A DNA stretch of 64,000 nucleotides from Mortierella sp. BCC40632 (Eukaryota > Mortierellomycota > Mortierellomycetes > Mortierellales > Mortierellaceae). Below the pieces are notes generated by a model, which was given only the letters and a program-made list of their open reading frames with translations, did no database searches and was not told the origin of the DNA. Below are positions 12,062-24,082 of this stretch, one piece after another. The first letter of the stretch is position 1; every line of letters begins with the position of its first letter. The stretch spans positions 2,071,001-2,135,000 of the forward strand of contig WAEK01000007.1 in assembly GCA_011634665.1 (NCBI GenBank). Direction: 5' to 3'. Both the position numbers and the translations under genes were made by a program.

Positions 12062-12751
12062 GGCTCAAACACGATTTTTTTTTTTTTTTTTTTTTTTTTT
12101 TACAGGCCCCGTTAGGGGTTTTATTCGTCGGCGCGCACTCATACCACGGTTTGCGGACGTGGCCAGCTAGTTCACAAAAACTACACTATCCTACAACAGA
12201 AGAGTAGAGAAAAGAAGGAAAAGGTGGAGAGTGACCCAGAAACGATATAGCTACTAAAAATACAAATACAGAGAAAGGGAAAAGACCAGGTACAAGGAGC
12301 ACCTGCAGAGGGGCAAGTCAAAAGGCAGGATCTACAACTAGGGCAAAGGGTCCGAGGGGTCCAGGAGCTGCGAGAGCGGCTCCCAATCAAGCAGGTTAAC
12401 GTCAGCGACGTTTGCTCGCCTGATGTCAGGCGGCTTCGGTCTTGCGCGCGAAGCTGGAGGAGTGTACTCCCCTGGCATGTCTAAAAAGGGACCATAGCCA
12501 GGGGTGGGCCACATCCAACCAAATGTCACCTCCTCCTTGGACACCACAATATACGGGGGGTGATTCCAAGTCTTGTGCATTCGCTTATAATTGGCATCTG
12601 AAGTTGCTGCTGGGTTTGGGTTCGTTGCTTGCTGTTTGTTGTCCTTGAGGAGGGCTTGTTGGAGTGCTGTGTATGCACGGAGCTTGAGGCTGTTGACGGT
12701 GTGCCAGAGGAGGTCGTCCGCTGTGCCTTCTCTCGGGGGCTCAAACACGAT
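12062..12751 (-). mobile_element. 5'-truncated non-LTR retroelement (LINE-like) with 14-bp target-site duplication
   Basis: GGCTCAAACACGAT occurs at 12062-12075 and again at 12738-12751, as expected for a target-site duplication. Directly inside the left copy is a run of 27 T (12075-12101), the poly(A) tail of a minus-strand insert. Next to the tail, minus-strand CCCCTAACGGGG could form a small stem. The minus-strand open frame ending at 12338 (its insert part is 12737-12338, starting PPREGTADD) would be the 3' end of an element-encoded protein that I cannot assign to a domain. The frame also stays open past the right repeat up to 12967, which is a point against the model. Confidence 0.5.
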
Positions 12752-12967
12752 ATTGATGAGGAGATGAGTGAAAAAGTCGCTATGCTGTAAGCTTTGTTGT
12801 AAAAGGAAAGGTACAGCTTGGAGCCCATTGAGATCAAGGTGGATAGATATTCCGAAAAAAGTATCTCTATGGAGAGAACTAGTCAATTGTGATGACAAGC
12901 CCATTTGACCCATCACAGCCCTGATGTATCGAAGGCGTACTCCGCCGTACGCCATTTTCCCGGCCAA
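12338..12967 (-). pseudogene. Unrecognised 209-codon open frame, probably retroelement-related
   Basis: An uninterrupted frame of 209 codons from a TTG; the first ATG codon is 12955. It contains blocks such as AYTALQQALLKDNKQQ and VSKEEVTFGWMWPTPGYG and ends SQLLDPSDPLP. I recognise no domain. A stop lies just upstream, no good promoter or intron is visible, and the 3' side runs into a poly(A)-tailed repeat, so I favour a fragment of a transposon-encoded protein over a host gene. The 14-bp direct repeat cuts the frame at 12738-12751, so the two parts may have different origins. Confidence 0.35.
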
Positions 12968-13855
12968 AAAGGATGCCTACGTCCAATATTTTATGTTGAC
13001 GGTAGTGGTCAACAATAGCCTGCATCAGTGTCCAGGAATGAGGTCAGGCTGGGATGGAGTACAAATTCATTATTGAAAGTCTACCCGGTAACTTTGAAGA
13101 TTTTGACTTTGATTGAGGTTCAGTCTTCATGATTGTCGTGAATTTCCAGTTTAAGTGCTTTTTATGAAGGCAATTGCTTTGGCTATCGAGTTGCAAGACA
13201 CATTGATGAAAGAAAAAAAAAAGAAAAAAAGTACAGATAGAAAAGGTAGTGTCATGTCTCGTATATGAAGAGAGGGGGAGGGGGAGAGGGAGAGGAATCT
13301 GTCCAAAGCCGGCTGTTGCACCTCGGCGTTAGCATTCATTCCACAGATTTTGTCAGAGTTTTTTAAGCAGGGTTAAACATTCCGTTTTATGCGATATTTT
13401 TGAGTTTTATATATTGTGTGGAGATCGTCTTCCTCTACCGATTGGGACTCTTTTACATTTCTTCTTCTTCTTCTTCCACTGCTGCAGCCCGACCCACCGC
13501 CATCCACAGCCCTTGTAAAAAAAAAAAAAAAAAAGGCAAAGGCGAAGTGGCATAAAGATCCATACGCGGGCCACAAAATTGTCCCTCTTGCTTTGCTCGT
13601 CGACCCCAACACATCAACCCCTCGCCACTCTCATATTCACCACCTTCTCACTAGCCCTTTCACGAACCGCCTTGTTCTCGTTTTTCAATCCTCTCTACAT
13701 CCTTTTTACCCCGTCTCGACATCTGAACGACCGATTCTCTAACACTGTAGCCGCCAACTACAGCTATCACCCGTCCCTTTTCCCACAGCCCAGATTCCAG
13801 AGAATCATCAGCATCCTCCGTCTCTCTTTCCCCTTTTCTCTTTCTCTCAACAATA
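12968..13855. other. Spacer and probable promoter/5' UTR of the PAP2 gene
   Basis: No supported gene. It holds a run of A near 13516-13533 and a pyrimidine-rich stretch just before the PAP2 start, typical of fungal promoters. Short open frames on both strands look accidental. Confidence 0.4.
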
Positions 13856-15446
13856 ATGAAGGGCCTAAAGAGTCCGCACACGCGGGTCATCGTCTCGTAT
13901 GCATTTGACTGGATCTTTTGCATCATTCTCCTCGTCCTCTTCTTTCTCCTTGACCGTCTAGAGCCCTTTCACCGCGAATTCTCGGTCCAGAACACGGCCA
14001 TCATGTATACGTATGAAGACCATGAACGGATCCCGATCTGGGCCCTTGTCCTGATCGCAATCATCTTTCCTGTTCTCACGATCTTGATGGTGGGGTTGGG
14101 GATCCGGCGGAGTCTTTATGATGTTCACAATGGGTTTCTTGGGCTCTTGGTGTCCGTCCTGCTGACCACCATGTTTACCCAGGTCATTAAGGTGAGGGCT
14201 GTGGGCATTTTTTTTTCTTTGTGTGTGTTCAAAGTCTCATGGGAGTTACATGGGACATATGACATCGACTGGACGCCAGAAGTGAAAGAAAGAAACAGGA
14301 AAAAAAAAAAAAGGCTTGTCAGCTCATTGGTTCTTTTTTACTTTATTGGTCTTTCTATGATCTCACTCCTCGGTATCGATGCCACTTAGGTGACTGTGGG
14401 TAAGCATCGACCAGACTTTTTGGATCGGTGTCAGCCTCGTTTGAATGGTGTCCCGGTCATTGCAGACATCCCACTCCGTCTTTGGAATGTAGGTATCTGC
14501 TCTCAATCTAACGCTGCCATTCTCAAGGACGGTATGCGTTCCTTCCCCTCGGGACACGCGTCTAGTAAGTCAAGAGAGACCCTGAGACTGACTAAGCGAG
14601 AGAGAGAGGGAGAGAGAGATCCGTATGGAACTCAGTCCTTGAAAGGCTGAGACCTTTTAAGAAACGAACAAGTCAGCACTTTATCATTCTTTTTTTTTTT
14701 TTTTGTGAGGTTGGAGGGTAGGTCTCGCATTAACGCCGTTCTTGTTCTACGTTTAGCTGCCTTTGCAGGGCTGTTGTATATTTCCTTATGGATGAGTGGA
14801 AAGATGAACGTCTTTGACCGCTATGGCTACTCTCTTAAAGCTGTCATTCTGATTGTTCCCATCCTCAGTACGTGTTGTATCATCGTTATCTGCAATGAAC
14901 TCATTTTTTTTTTTAAATTCAATTTCTAATCAATTTTACACTTTTCTCTTTCTCTCTTTCTCATGTTCAGCGGCCGTCCTGATAGCCATCTCACGCGTCA
15001 TGGACTACCGCCATTCAGGACTGGATGTGACTTGGGGTTCCATTATCGGGATCATCTTTGCAATCTTTGCCTACTTTCAGTATTATCCTCCTCTCACCTC
15101 CCCAAGCCCCGAGGTCCCTTATCCTCCAAGAGACTACACCAAACTCGTCCGAGACTCACATGGTCGAATCGAAGAATCCAGTAGACTCGAGAATGCTATC
15201 GGTATCCGACCCAACGATGATTTTGTTGACGAGACAGGGGTGAGTTCCAATCATACGGCACTCAAGCTAAGCAATAATGATACCCTACCTCTCTCGAACT
15301 TGGGGTCAGGAACAGGGGTGGTGGGCACAGGTAGCAACAATGTATCAGCAGGGCCGGGGTCTACGGGAACGTTCGCACGAACAGGGAGCCGTATTTATAA
15401 CGAGCATGCTACAGAATCGAAACCACCCAGAACCGCCGCTGTCTAG
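13856..15446 (+). CDS. PAP2-family lipid phosphate phosphatase (Dpp1/Lpp-like)
   Basis: Exons are 13856-14191, 14390-14564, 14757-14867 and 14971-15446, giving 365 residues. The three catalytic motifs of phosphatidic-acid phosphatase type 2 are complete: K112-x6-RP (119-120), PSGH (165-168) and SR-x5-H-x3-D (S215, R216, H222, D226). All three fall only once the introns are removed, which supports the splice model. About six hydrophobic helices are spread over residues 15-245, as in yeast Dpp1 and animal LPPs. The tail from about 250 is polar and serine/glycine-rich. It should dephosphorylate phosphatidic acid, diacylglycerol pyrophosphate or lysophosphatidate at a vacuolar or Golgi-type membrane; the precise substrate cannot be read from sequence. 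The gene converges tail-to-tail with the next one, with only 64 nt between the stop codons. Confidence 0.93.
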
Positions 15447-15461
15447 TTTCAGTCTCCTCCA

Positions 15462-15467
15462 AATAAA
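15462..15467 (+). terminator. Poly(A) signal of the PAP2 gene
   Basis: AATAAA lies 16 nt after the PAP2 stop. Cleavage 10-30 nt further on would reach the last codons of the convergent gene, so the two 3' ends should overlap. Confidence 0.45.
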
Positions 15468-15510
15468 GATAAACAAGGGGGTTTTTTATTGCTTTCAACG
15501 CAAATGATAC

Positions 15511-17213
15511 TTAGAGACCTTGAACTCGCTTCTGCTTATACTCCATCGCACGGCCCTTGGCCCACGCAGTAATATCCTTTGAAAGAGGCACAAGTTCCTT
15601 CATCACAATCTTACCCCAGGGGCTATTGGCTAACATAGATCCCGCACCACCCATCAAAAACACCCATCGCCAGGGCACGAACCACATCACAACCGACATA
15701 CCCACAAACGCAGCAATGGTTCCTTGAACAATCATGGTCGCTTCTGCCTCATCACTCCAGTCCAGATGCCTAACCAGCGGCATCAAAAAGTCGTGTGCAT
15801 CCGAGACATCGCCCATCATGTTTTGAATATGCTGCAAATTACTCAAGTACTGAACCCCTGTCGATCGTCGTTCATTCTCGTCGTCTGAATCAGAGACTTG
15901 TTCCAGATAGTCTTCCTCATGGTAGACATGATATCGGTTATGATGAGCCTTTTCCTGTGCAGCAATATAAACTTCTTCCGCTGACTTGACTGGCTGCTGT
16001 TGAGCATCTTCTTGGGGTATAGGCTGGCGAGGAGGTTTGAGGTTGAGAATCTTTTGTTGTTGCTTGGTAGATTTCTGTTGGAAAAAGTAAATCATGATGG
16101 TCGCCATGATTGTCTGGGGGAGCAAGAACAACAACATTGGATAGAGACCTGTTCAATGGAGAGATAAAGAGGTCAATTCATCCATATTGGAATCGAAAGA
16201 GATTTTCTCCCAAAAAAAAAAAAAAAAAAAAGCATCATCCTACTAATGCAACACGAGTCTTACAAACAAAGCAATACAGAACAAGAACAAATGTCGTGTT
16301 CCAGGGGTCCTTCCACGTAAAGATATCCTCGATCTGATCCTGAAACCAGAACAATCCCGTTGTCTTGTGAACAAATCGCGTAAAATTGATCGTAGTTGCT
16401 TGGATCGTCAAGGGTGGGTGATCGTTCTTGGGTAGATCCGAAATATCTGATGGTAGAGACATCCGGATGGCTGCCGAAATGATGGCATTCTCCAGAAAGC
16501 TCGCCTTTGTGTTCTCAGGTACATTTCCCGGCGCTGATGCTACAGAGTCTTCATCCGTCGTGTTGTTGTTGCCAGGGGACATTGGTCCTGTCGCTGGGGC
16601 CGAGCCTGGTGCGGGTCTCTTCTCAACTAGACTCTGGAGCGGCTGAGACGACGAGACGATGGCCGGGGGAATGGAGACCCGCATGCCCTCACTATTGGCG
16701 CGCCGAGGAGATTGTTTACTCTTGGCGCGTTTAGGTTGTGTCTCGTCACCCTCATCATTGCCACCAAGTCCTGGAGGGATATACATGGACCGGATGCAGT
16801 TGTTGTAGACGAGTTCGGAGCATTTCTTATGACAGTTGAAGTGACATCCTGTAATGAGGTAAAGATTGGTAGTGGAGAGTTCAAGCGAGAGGAAGTATGT
16901 TGTTAGTGATCCGTAGCGTTTGGAGGAAGAGTTTGGTTGGATTTTCTTGGCAAGCTTGGCGAGAGTGATACCTTCACATGTTACCCCTTGCTTGGCTACA
17001 CCCCAGAGGAGCTAGGTGGTTCAAACGCGACAGGAGCCGAAGGAGAGGAGAAGAGACGGTCAGAGTCGTAATTGCCCAGGAAAGGCACTCAAACAAAAGG
17101 ATAAGTAGACGCGAACCGAGGAAAAGGGTGATCTCTCTGTTTACTTTGGTGCAATAGTCGCAATAGGTAAGCTTTGTGAATGTCCTTTCCTGGAACTTGT
17201 GAGCCGAAGACAT
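15511..17213 (-). CDS. C1 zinc-finger plus Pex24-like membrane-domain protein
   Basis: Exons on the minus strand are 17213-17145, 17011-16972, 16848-16264 and 16148-15511 (443 residues). Exons 1-3 together build one C1 domain (residues 5-54) with exact H-x12-C-x2-C-x13-C-x2-C-x4-H-x2-C-x7-C spacing: H5, C18, C21, C35, C38, H43, C46, C54. It includes LLWGVAKQG, typical of diacylglycerol/phorbol-ester-binding C1 folds. A disordered Ser/Pro-rich linker follows. From about residue 165 there is a region like the Pex24/Pex28-32 peroxin family (EDIFTWKDPWNTT, then LYPMLLFLLPQT and a second hydrophobic pair VGMSVVMWFVPWRWVFLMGG). A role at an organelle membrane, ER or peroxisome, with lipid sensing through C1, is inference. 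The family call for the second half rests on remembered motifs and is less certain than the C1 call. Confidence 0.75.
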
Positions 17214-17753
17214 GATCCAGCTAGGGACGGTCTGTCCGTGATTTCTGACTTGAAGTCCAAAGAGCTGATGGGTAATGGGGAGGACGAAAAGGTTCTGGTC
17301 TCGAGTGGACGACCGAAGAGATGGCAGAGATGTCGAATGGATGAGGATGGACCAATGGACAAAACAAGAGGAGAGGAGGAGAGAAGAGAAAAAGAGAGGA
17401 AAGAGTAGAGTTGAGAGGAAGTGGAGAAAAAAAAATCACTAAATTATCTGCACGTGCACTTTTTCGATTGCACATGGTTTTCAAGAACTCTGTTTCTCTA
17501 TCTTCTCTATCAATGATTCCCCTTGCGTCTAGGGATGTGTGTGTGTGTCGGTCTTTGGCAATTGGAAGTGTGCAAACAACATGTGCATCCACCAACAGCT
17601 AACGATTGAGACCTCTTGCAGCAGATGGTAATGTTCTACTGCCAGTTGAAGGATGGGTAGAGTTGAAAAAAAAAGACGTGGTCCTGGGAACACGAGGTCC
17701 AATGGAGCCAGGAGTATGGTGTATTACAAACTGTTCAATCTATCATCATTGCC
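17214..17753. other. Spacer upstream of the C1/peroxin-like gene
   Basis: Probably the promoter and 5' UTR of the minus-strand gene. Purine-rich low-complexity sequence lies at about 17340-17430. Nothing else is supported. Confidence 0.35.
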
Positions 17754-18270
17754 ATGGGCCTCCCTCTAGCGCATATCATATGCCAAGGCAAATTAGTGAG
17801 AGAAGAAGTCCTTTTTTTCTTCTCATGTTATTGTCAGCCCTTCCCGCTAAACCTATCGATTCTCACCACAATCGCCCCCTTTGTCGCCCCCTTTGTCTTA
17901 GTAATGTTCAGACAGAGTATAAGAGATACTGTAGGTCGAGTCAGTCGTCAAATTACACGTCGCAAAGCTAGAATGGTAAGCACTACCTTTAAAACCTGAC
18001 AGCAATGCTTCACACATATTGGCAGACATGATCTCTGGTTATGGTTCCAGCTGTATTGCCTCAAAAGAGGCTGTCGTTGATCAAATTGCAGAGGTTACCA
18101 GGCGGGGGCAGCTGAGGAAGGCTACTCGACATATATGGTTAGAGGCAGCGACTAGAGCTTTGAGAAAGAGGAGAAAGACGGATTCAGTTTTTCGGATTGA
18201 CGCGACAATGGCGAGAGCAAGGAAATCGCCGGCAGTGGTAAGAGCGACCAAAGTCATTCTCTTGTCTTAG
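17704..18270 (+). pseudogene. Possible small membrane-protein gene, broken or wrongly modelled
   Basis: A frame with an ATG at 17754 encodes a strongly hydrophobic segment (LSILTTIAPFVAPFVLVMF) followed by a basic tail (RVSRQITRRKARM). A good donor (GTAAGC) comes right after that ATG codon. A good acceptor (TTGGCAG) precedes a second open frame (18028-18270, MISGYGSSCIASKEAVV...) that looks amphipathic and basic. However, joining the two puts a TGA in frame, and the first exon has no convincing start. It may be a real two- or three-exon gene read wrongly, or a decayed one. I do not recognise the family. Confidence 0.3.
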
Positions 18271-18814
18271 TAAGCTTCTCTTCAGGTGGGATTACATTAG
18301 TATTTCGTAGGAATATGATTCTAAATAGAAAGCCTCCACTATAATGGTGTAAGTTATCTATACAGAAATTTGACATTGGTTGCTCTCGATTGGAAAAGTC
18401 GTAGGACAGATGAATCATTTCAAAATACTAAACAAAAGAGGAGAGGGTGTAATTTTTTTTAATTTTTTTAGTCCTACTGTGAAGTAGGCCAATTAGTGTA
18501 CTTTACATGGTGCGAAGGTTTGTATCTGCAGATTTTCTTCTTTTGGTCGTGGTTTTCTTGGGGAAGGAGAGGAGGTAGGTGGCCAGGGGAGGAGAAGGCG
18601 GGGAAAGAGACTGGCAGAAAAAAAAGACGTTTTTAGATGGTGTGCATAATAGATAATGTGCGGCGGAGAGATGGTGGCGGACAGTGAGCGGCGGAGGAAA
18701 ACAAAAGAGCGAAATGGGTAGCAAATGAAATAGAAGAAAGTGAATAGAATAGCAGGTAATAAGAAAAGGCGGCACGACTTGAGAAAAGGGGTCTCCTTAA
18801 ACAGGCGCAAGCTC
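18271..18814. other. Spacer between the possible small gene and the MED14 3' end
   Basis: No gene supported. It would hold the MED14 3' UTR on the minus strand. Open frames here are low-complexity. Confidence 0.35.
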
Positions 18815-21800
18815 TCAGAAGAGGCTCTCGATGTGCTTGGCGATCCTGAAGAGTACACGACCACTCGCAGCCCTAGAACAAATGACTCCATTGGGCAACG
18901 GCATAATTTGATACACCTCCTCCTCACTCTGCCTAGAGGGGTTTGCTGTTGCACTGGGCTGTGGTGGTGCTGCCTGGTCAACTGCATTTTGAAGCGATGA
19001 CCTCTTCAATATGTCAGCGGATGAGAGAGGTTTAGGAGCTGGCTGAGAGTCTCGGATGATCTCACTCGTGGAGTTCGACATTAGTTGGTTGTACTCCTCG
19101 TCCTCCTTGTCAACATCGATGGCTCCAATGATTCCCTGTAGGTTAGATATGGGTCCATAATGGAGATGGCCCTTTGTTGTAGGCGAGATAATCCGTCCAG
19201 GAGTGAGAAGTGTCGGGGCGACTGAAGGTGCTGGAGGTGGAGGAAGGACGGTTCCGTAGGACTCTGATGGGAACGATGCATCGAAAATAGAGAGATGTGT
19301 CCGAGAGTATGCCCGAACATCAAGCGCGTACCTAAAAATAATCGATTAAAGTTGAAAGCAGTTTGAGTACATGTTCTGGCAGTTTGGACATATCGACTGT
19401 TCGTCCAATACAATAAATCGTAGATTGCGTACTTGGATCCATAGACTATTCGGACATGATGAGCAGCGCGCGGAACCACAGACAGCAGCTTTGTTCCAAG
19501 GCTATCTTCTTTAACGGTATCTTCCAGTCTATCCAGAACTTCTAAGACTGAGCATGTTTGTTCAACCGTCTAATGAAGTTAAAAAAAAAAAAAAAAAAAA
19601 AGGAAAAAAGGGTCAGGTTCTGAATCACTGGTAAAGTGGTAAGAAACAAAAAAAAAAAAGAAAAAGACGTACGTTCATAAGGAGGTGAAGATCTGCCTCG
19701 CGGTTCAAGAGATCTTGAAGGAAGTACTTCATCCTTTGATGGGGGTTGACAATCTGGTCATTCTTAGATTCCATGACAGAGAGGTCGATCTCATAAAAGC
19801 CTTGTCTAAACCGAGGCGCACATGGGATAGTGACACCTGTTGATGATTTCTTCTCTAGATCGGTCGGGGAAACCCATTTGATTGTAATGGCATATTTTCC
19901 AAAGTACTGAAGCTGGACTTGATGCAGGTGGCATACAGAAAGGTGGAAATGCTTATTGGTGAGCGTCGGGGCATGAAGTTGGCGAATCATCCTAAGCATC
20001 CGGACAATAGTATCCCAATCCTCTTTGAATTGCTGGATAAACGATCCGCGGGCTTTGTAGACAAAGCTCAACATATTTGAGCTGGTATGGTAAGTGGCTC
20101 CACCAGAGTCTATTCAACAACAACAACAAAATTAAAAAAGAAAGCCCACAGAGATTAGTTAGTGAATCAAGCTGATAAACATAGTGTCACATATCAAGCC
20201 AATTTTTGATAATGCAGTTCCTACCCAGTGGGCCAGTGGCCATATCAGGAGGGATGACACCTGGCATAAACATGGCTTGAACCACAAAGTTACATGTTTC
20301 TCTTTTGTTATCCCACCAACCCGACAACTTTGCTCCGACAAACGAAAACATCCCTTCGACAGTTCCAGCAGAGACGGTTGATGGATCAAGCCGTAGCAAA
20401 GGGACCAAGCTCATGATTGGATCAGAGGTAACAGAATCGTCCAGGGCCTTGGTACTATCGCCATTCTGACCAAATGAGCTGGCTAAATAGCGGAATCGTA
20501 TTCCATGTTCCTGGAGTTGGACCATCGCCTCCTTATGACAAATACGGGCGCGGCAGAGTGTCTCTAGTTTCGAAAGCGTATCCTGATCGATCGTGGGCCT
20601 AGTTAAAATTGACCACAAATCAAATAGCGAACGTTAGAAAACAATCCCTATCGGAATGGCCCTTTACATGGAAGATATGCAATGGGGGTCACTTACTCAT
20701 CATTGCTGAGCGTCGCAGTCGAGGGTCCATTAATATCAAATTGAACCGATTTACGTTTCATCGGGGTGCTTCTAGGGCTGCTTTCCTCTACTATTGTCTT
20801 CCTGGAGCGCCGAAGTCCTTGCCAATAAACTGGTACAATGGACTTTAAAGCCAGCCAGATGCCTGCGACCTCTTTGTCCGTTGGTGCCACCTCAATTAGC
20901 CAGACACAGAACTTTTGGTCGATTACACCAACAACAAGGTAATGGCGAGGATGTTGAGGATACTGCAGGAACAAGATGTGCTGAATATTGGCTCCAAACT
21001 GTAGCGCATCCTGCTTTCCAAGTGCAAGTCTGCGGAATGGCTGAAGTCCAAGAAGCGCTCCAGCCGATTCCAGCTCTGTAATGGCCATCTAATAATCATT
21101 CATTAAAAAAAAAAAAAAAAAAAAAAAAGTTAGCCCTGCAACGTCATATTCCTGACACTAGAGGAGTTGGGGTGAGGACAATAGCGTACCGAAAAGCGTA
21201 GGGCAATGAGCGCATCAACGATATTGCTGGCATTCTCGTTGAGACGGGCCTGGAATGTTGCAATAATAGCTGTTGCATTTAAAAAGAGCATTAAGGATTA
21301 GTCAGTAACAACCATAGATGAAGATAAAGAATAAATAAATAAATAAATAGGCAAGTTGTTTATGTGGAGACTTACGATCGTCTCCTTCATTCGTTTTGCC
21401 GACTTCCTTGACAACGACACGCCCTGTTCTGACATCAATTCGTATCCTCACCCAGCGATCGCCTTTGAGTCGGACAAGCAGCACTTGTGGCCCTGCAAGT
21501 GAAGAAGACGAAGTGCCTAAAGCTTGTTGTTCTCCAGCGCTCATTGCTTCCAGTTTGACATCGTCATGCGAAAATCGCGAGCCTTCCATCTGCTGCGATT
21601 GATTCTTTGTGTTCTCAATGTGTGACCAAAGCCGATCGTAGAATCCTTGCATAACTTGTCCCGTGTGCATGCTTACGGCGCGCAAAAGCAGTCTCTCGAT
21701 ATTCAAATTGGAGGCATCCTAAATGGAATAGAGTGTCAGATTCCCGATTTGCACTAAAGTTTGTAACACGACAGCGATTACAAAAAAAAAAAAAAAAAAA

Positions 21801-24082
21801 AAAGTGGGCCTATGGAGCATACCAACTCAAGAACCGAAGCGACATCAGCCTCGGCGACCACGTTTTTGACGACCTGACTCCATACAACCTTAATCTGTGC
21901 TTTTGGATATCCAAGGACTTTTGGATCTACGAGCGCGCCAGCGAGCCCTTCGGGTATCTTGGTTGATGGCTGTTCTTCGATTTTGATCTCAATGTAGTGC
22001 TCCTGTTGAGCTGTAGTGGCTTGCTCTTTTGCAATCGCAGCCGCTAATGCAGATGCAGAAACTCTTCGCTTTGGCGCTGGCATGGGCGTTTGAGCAGGCG
22101 CAGGTTGAGGGATAAACCCATTATGCCAGTATACAAGTCGGATACCGGAGCGGTTGGGGTTGATCTCTACTCGTAGGCGGTCCGTCCATCCTGAGCGCAA
22201 CAGGTGATAAGCCTATGGTGGACATAGTGGTTAGAGTCAGGCACCAAGATGGTTCACTAATATCGAGTATTAGAATAGCTCCATACCTGAATATACACAA
22301 GTTCAACTTGGAGGTGCAACGCAAGCATATGCAAGTAGCCATAAAGTCTCAATAGCGCCTGGTTCGCAGGCGGCGCACTATTATCAGGAGTGGGTGTTAC
22401 TGAAGGTATGGCCGCATGCGGGGGCACACCTGGGGTAGGAGCTGTGGGCGTAGGCGGGGTTGGATCCAGTTCCTTTTGAGCAGCCTTCATTATTGACCGT
22501 ATTTGAGCCTCATTCAAAGCAGTCTCAAGACCTAATCACGAAATCCAGAGTAAGTATCCAAAAATGCGACTTCCATTAAATAATAATAATAATAAAAAGT
22601 GAGTCAAAGGCATTTGAGATAGGCTTTGTTAAAATACCTTGGAATGATCCTCCAACAGGCTTCACTAAAATCCTGAGTCCCACTATACGCCATGGCACTT
22701 CTTGAGGAGACCCGGGTCCAGCAATTGTGAGGGAAACCTAAGTGAGATTGAGATGCTGGTTAGTTACTCTATTCATTACTAGTTTCCATATTGCACGAAT
22801 AAATAGATTGGTCTGACCATACCTCAAACTCGTTTGGTACCACGAACTTGACCTTTCCTTTTCCGACAGTGTAAATCATTGTTGGAGGAACGAGCTCATC
22901 GCACAAGAGTCTCATTCGTATCACATCATCCAGTTTCTCAAGTGTCGAAGCAATCTCGGCGCGACTCGGTTTATCCTCTTCAACATATGCCTGTTTGATC
23001 CTTAGAGGGAGCCTCTGGTATGATCCAGTTGTCAAGATGTCAATTGCTGTTGGGATGTCATAATTCCGTACCCTATGTACAAGTCGATCCAGTAGTGTAT
23101 CATGTATTGAGTAAAGTCACTACTCGCACAAGGCGACAGCATGCAGGAAGTCAGCCTGATGTCAATCCATGAGGTCTGCTTCTTACCGAGCTCTGCCAAA
23201 TGAACGGTAGGTCTCAAAGAGCCCGCCAACTGCCCGAGTAAAGTGCTCGTTCTCTCGTTGCAAGAATCCAATAATGTTCTAATATATGATGCGTTGAAGG
23301 TAATAGTTAATATTATACAAACTGTAGAGAGCGATACTTTTTTTCTTTTTTTCTTTTTTTTTTTTTTTTTTTTTTTCTTTTCTTTGCCCGAAACTATTCG
23401 ATTGAATAGCAGAGGGAAGGGAGGGGGAGGGGGGGAGAAGAGAGAAAGAGAGAAAGAGAGAAGAGAGAGGAAAAAAAAACAAAAAAAGAAAAAAAGAGAG
23501 ATAGAGAAAGAGAGAAACAAAGCTATCCTGTTAACATGTACCTGACATTGCTGAACCTTAGTTGCACTCTTTGCCCACTTGGTCAGAACTAACAACTTGA
23601 TAAACTGTTCCCGTTTTGAAAGAGCATAGTCCAAAATATGTAACTTTTTTTGTGTGTCGTTCATGGATGGAAGACTAGTGAGGTAAAAAGATGAATACTG
23701 ATCAGCGGGCATGGATTGCTTAATGGAGCAGGATGGATTGCCATCTGGGTTAATTAGTGTTGGAAATGCTTCCCCTGCCATCTTACATTTCAGAGAGATT
23801 AGACAAGTCAGCAAAGGCCTCGTTGGACATTCGGTGGATGATTGCGCTGAGCGAGACCATGCCGTTGAGATTGGGTGGGAGGACAGGCACGGGGGCAGGG
23901 GCAACGGGGATGGGTGCATTCGCCACGGGGGCAGCTGTCGAGGAAGAAGGCATGGATGACGAAGCTGACACTGGAGCGGCCTTTACAGCAGCAAAGGTGC
24001 CGTTCGGCGTCATCTTTGCATCTGCCACAATCCCGTTAGTGGAAGAGGACGACCTGGAATGAATTGTATGCATTCCAACCAT
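18815..24082 (-). CDS. MED14: Mediator complex subunit 14 (MED14/Rgr1)
   Basis: Fourteen exons on the minus strand keep one frame: 24082-23787, 23674-23542, 23278-23187, 23072-22823, 22737-22638, 22531-22287, 22212-21823, 21718-21376, 21269-21190, 21088-20697, 20598-20225, 20109-19673, 19569-19433, 19331-18815. The product is 1261 residues, between yeast Rgr1 (about 1080) and human MED14 (about 1450). After a low-complexity Ala/Pro/Ser leader, the family signature spans exons 1-4: LSNEAFADLSNL-type helix, LPSMNDTQKK, REQFIKLLVLTKWAK, DIPTAIDILTTGSYQRLP. The rest follows the MED14 scaffold with alternating alpha/beta repeats. MED14 is the backbone joining head, middle and tail of Mediator in RNA polymerase II initiation. 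Several introns carry poly(A/T) runs next to splice sites. The start is the first ATG after the promoter; a second ATG lies three codons on. Confidence 0.92.

Noticed and set aside
23032..23919. 295-codon minus-strand frame overlapping MED14 exons 2-4
   Set aside because: It reads through MED14 introns; only parts in the MED14 frame are conserved, and the middle is poly-Lys and low-complexity sequence.
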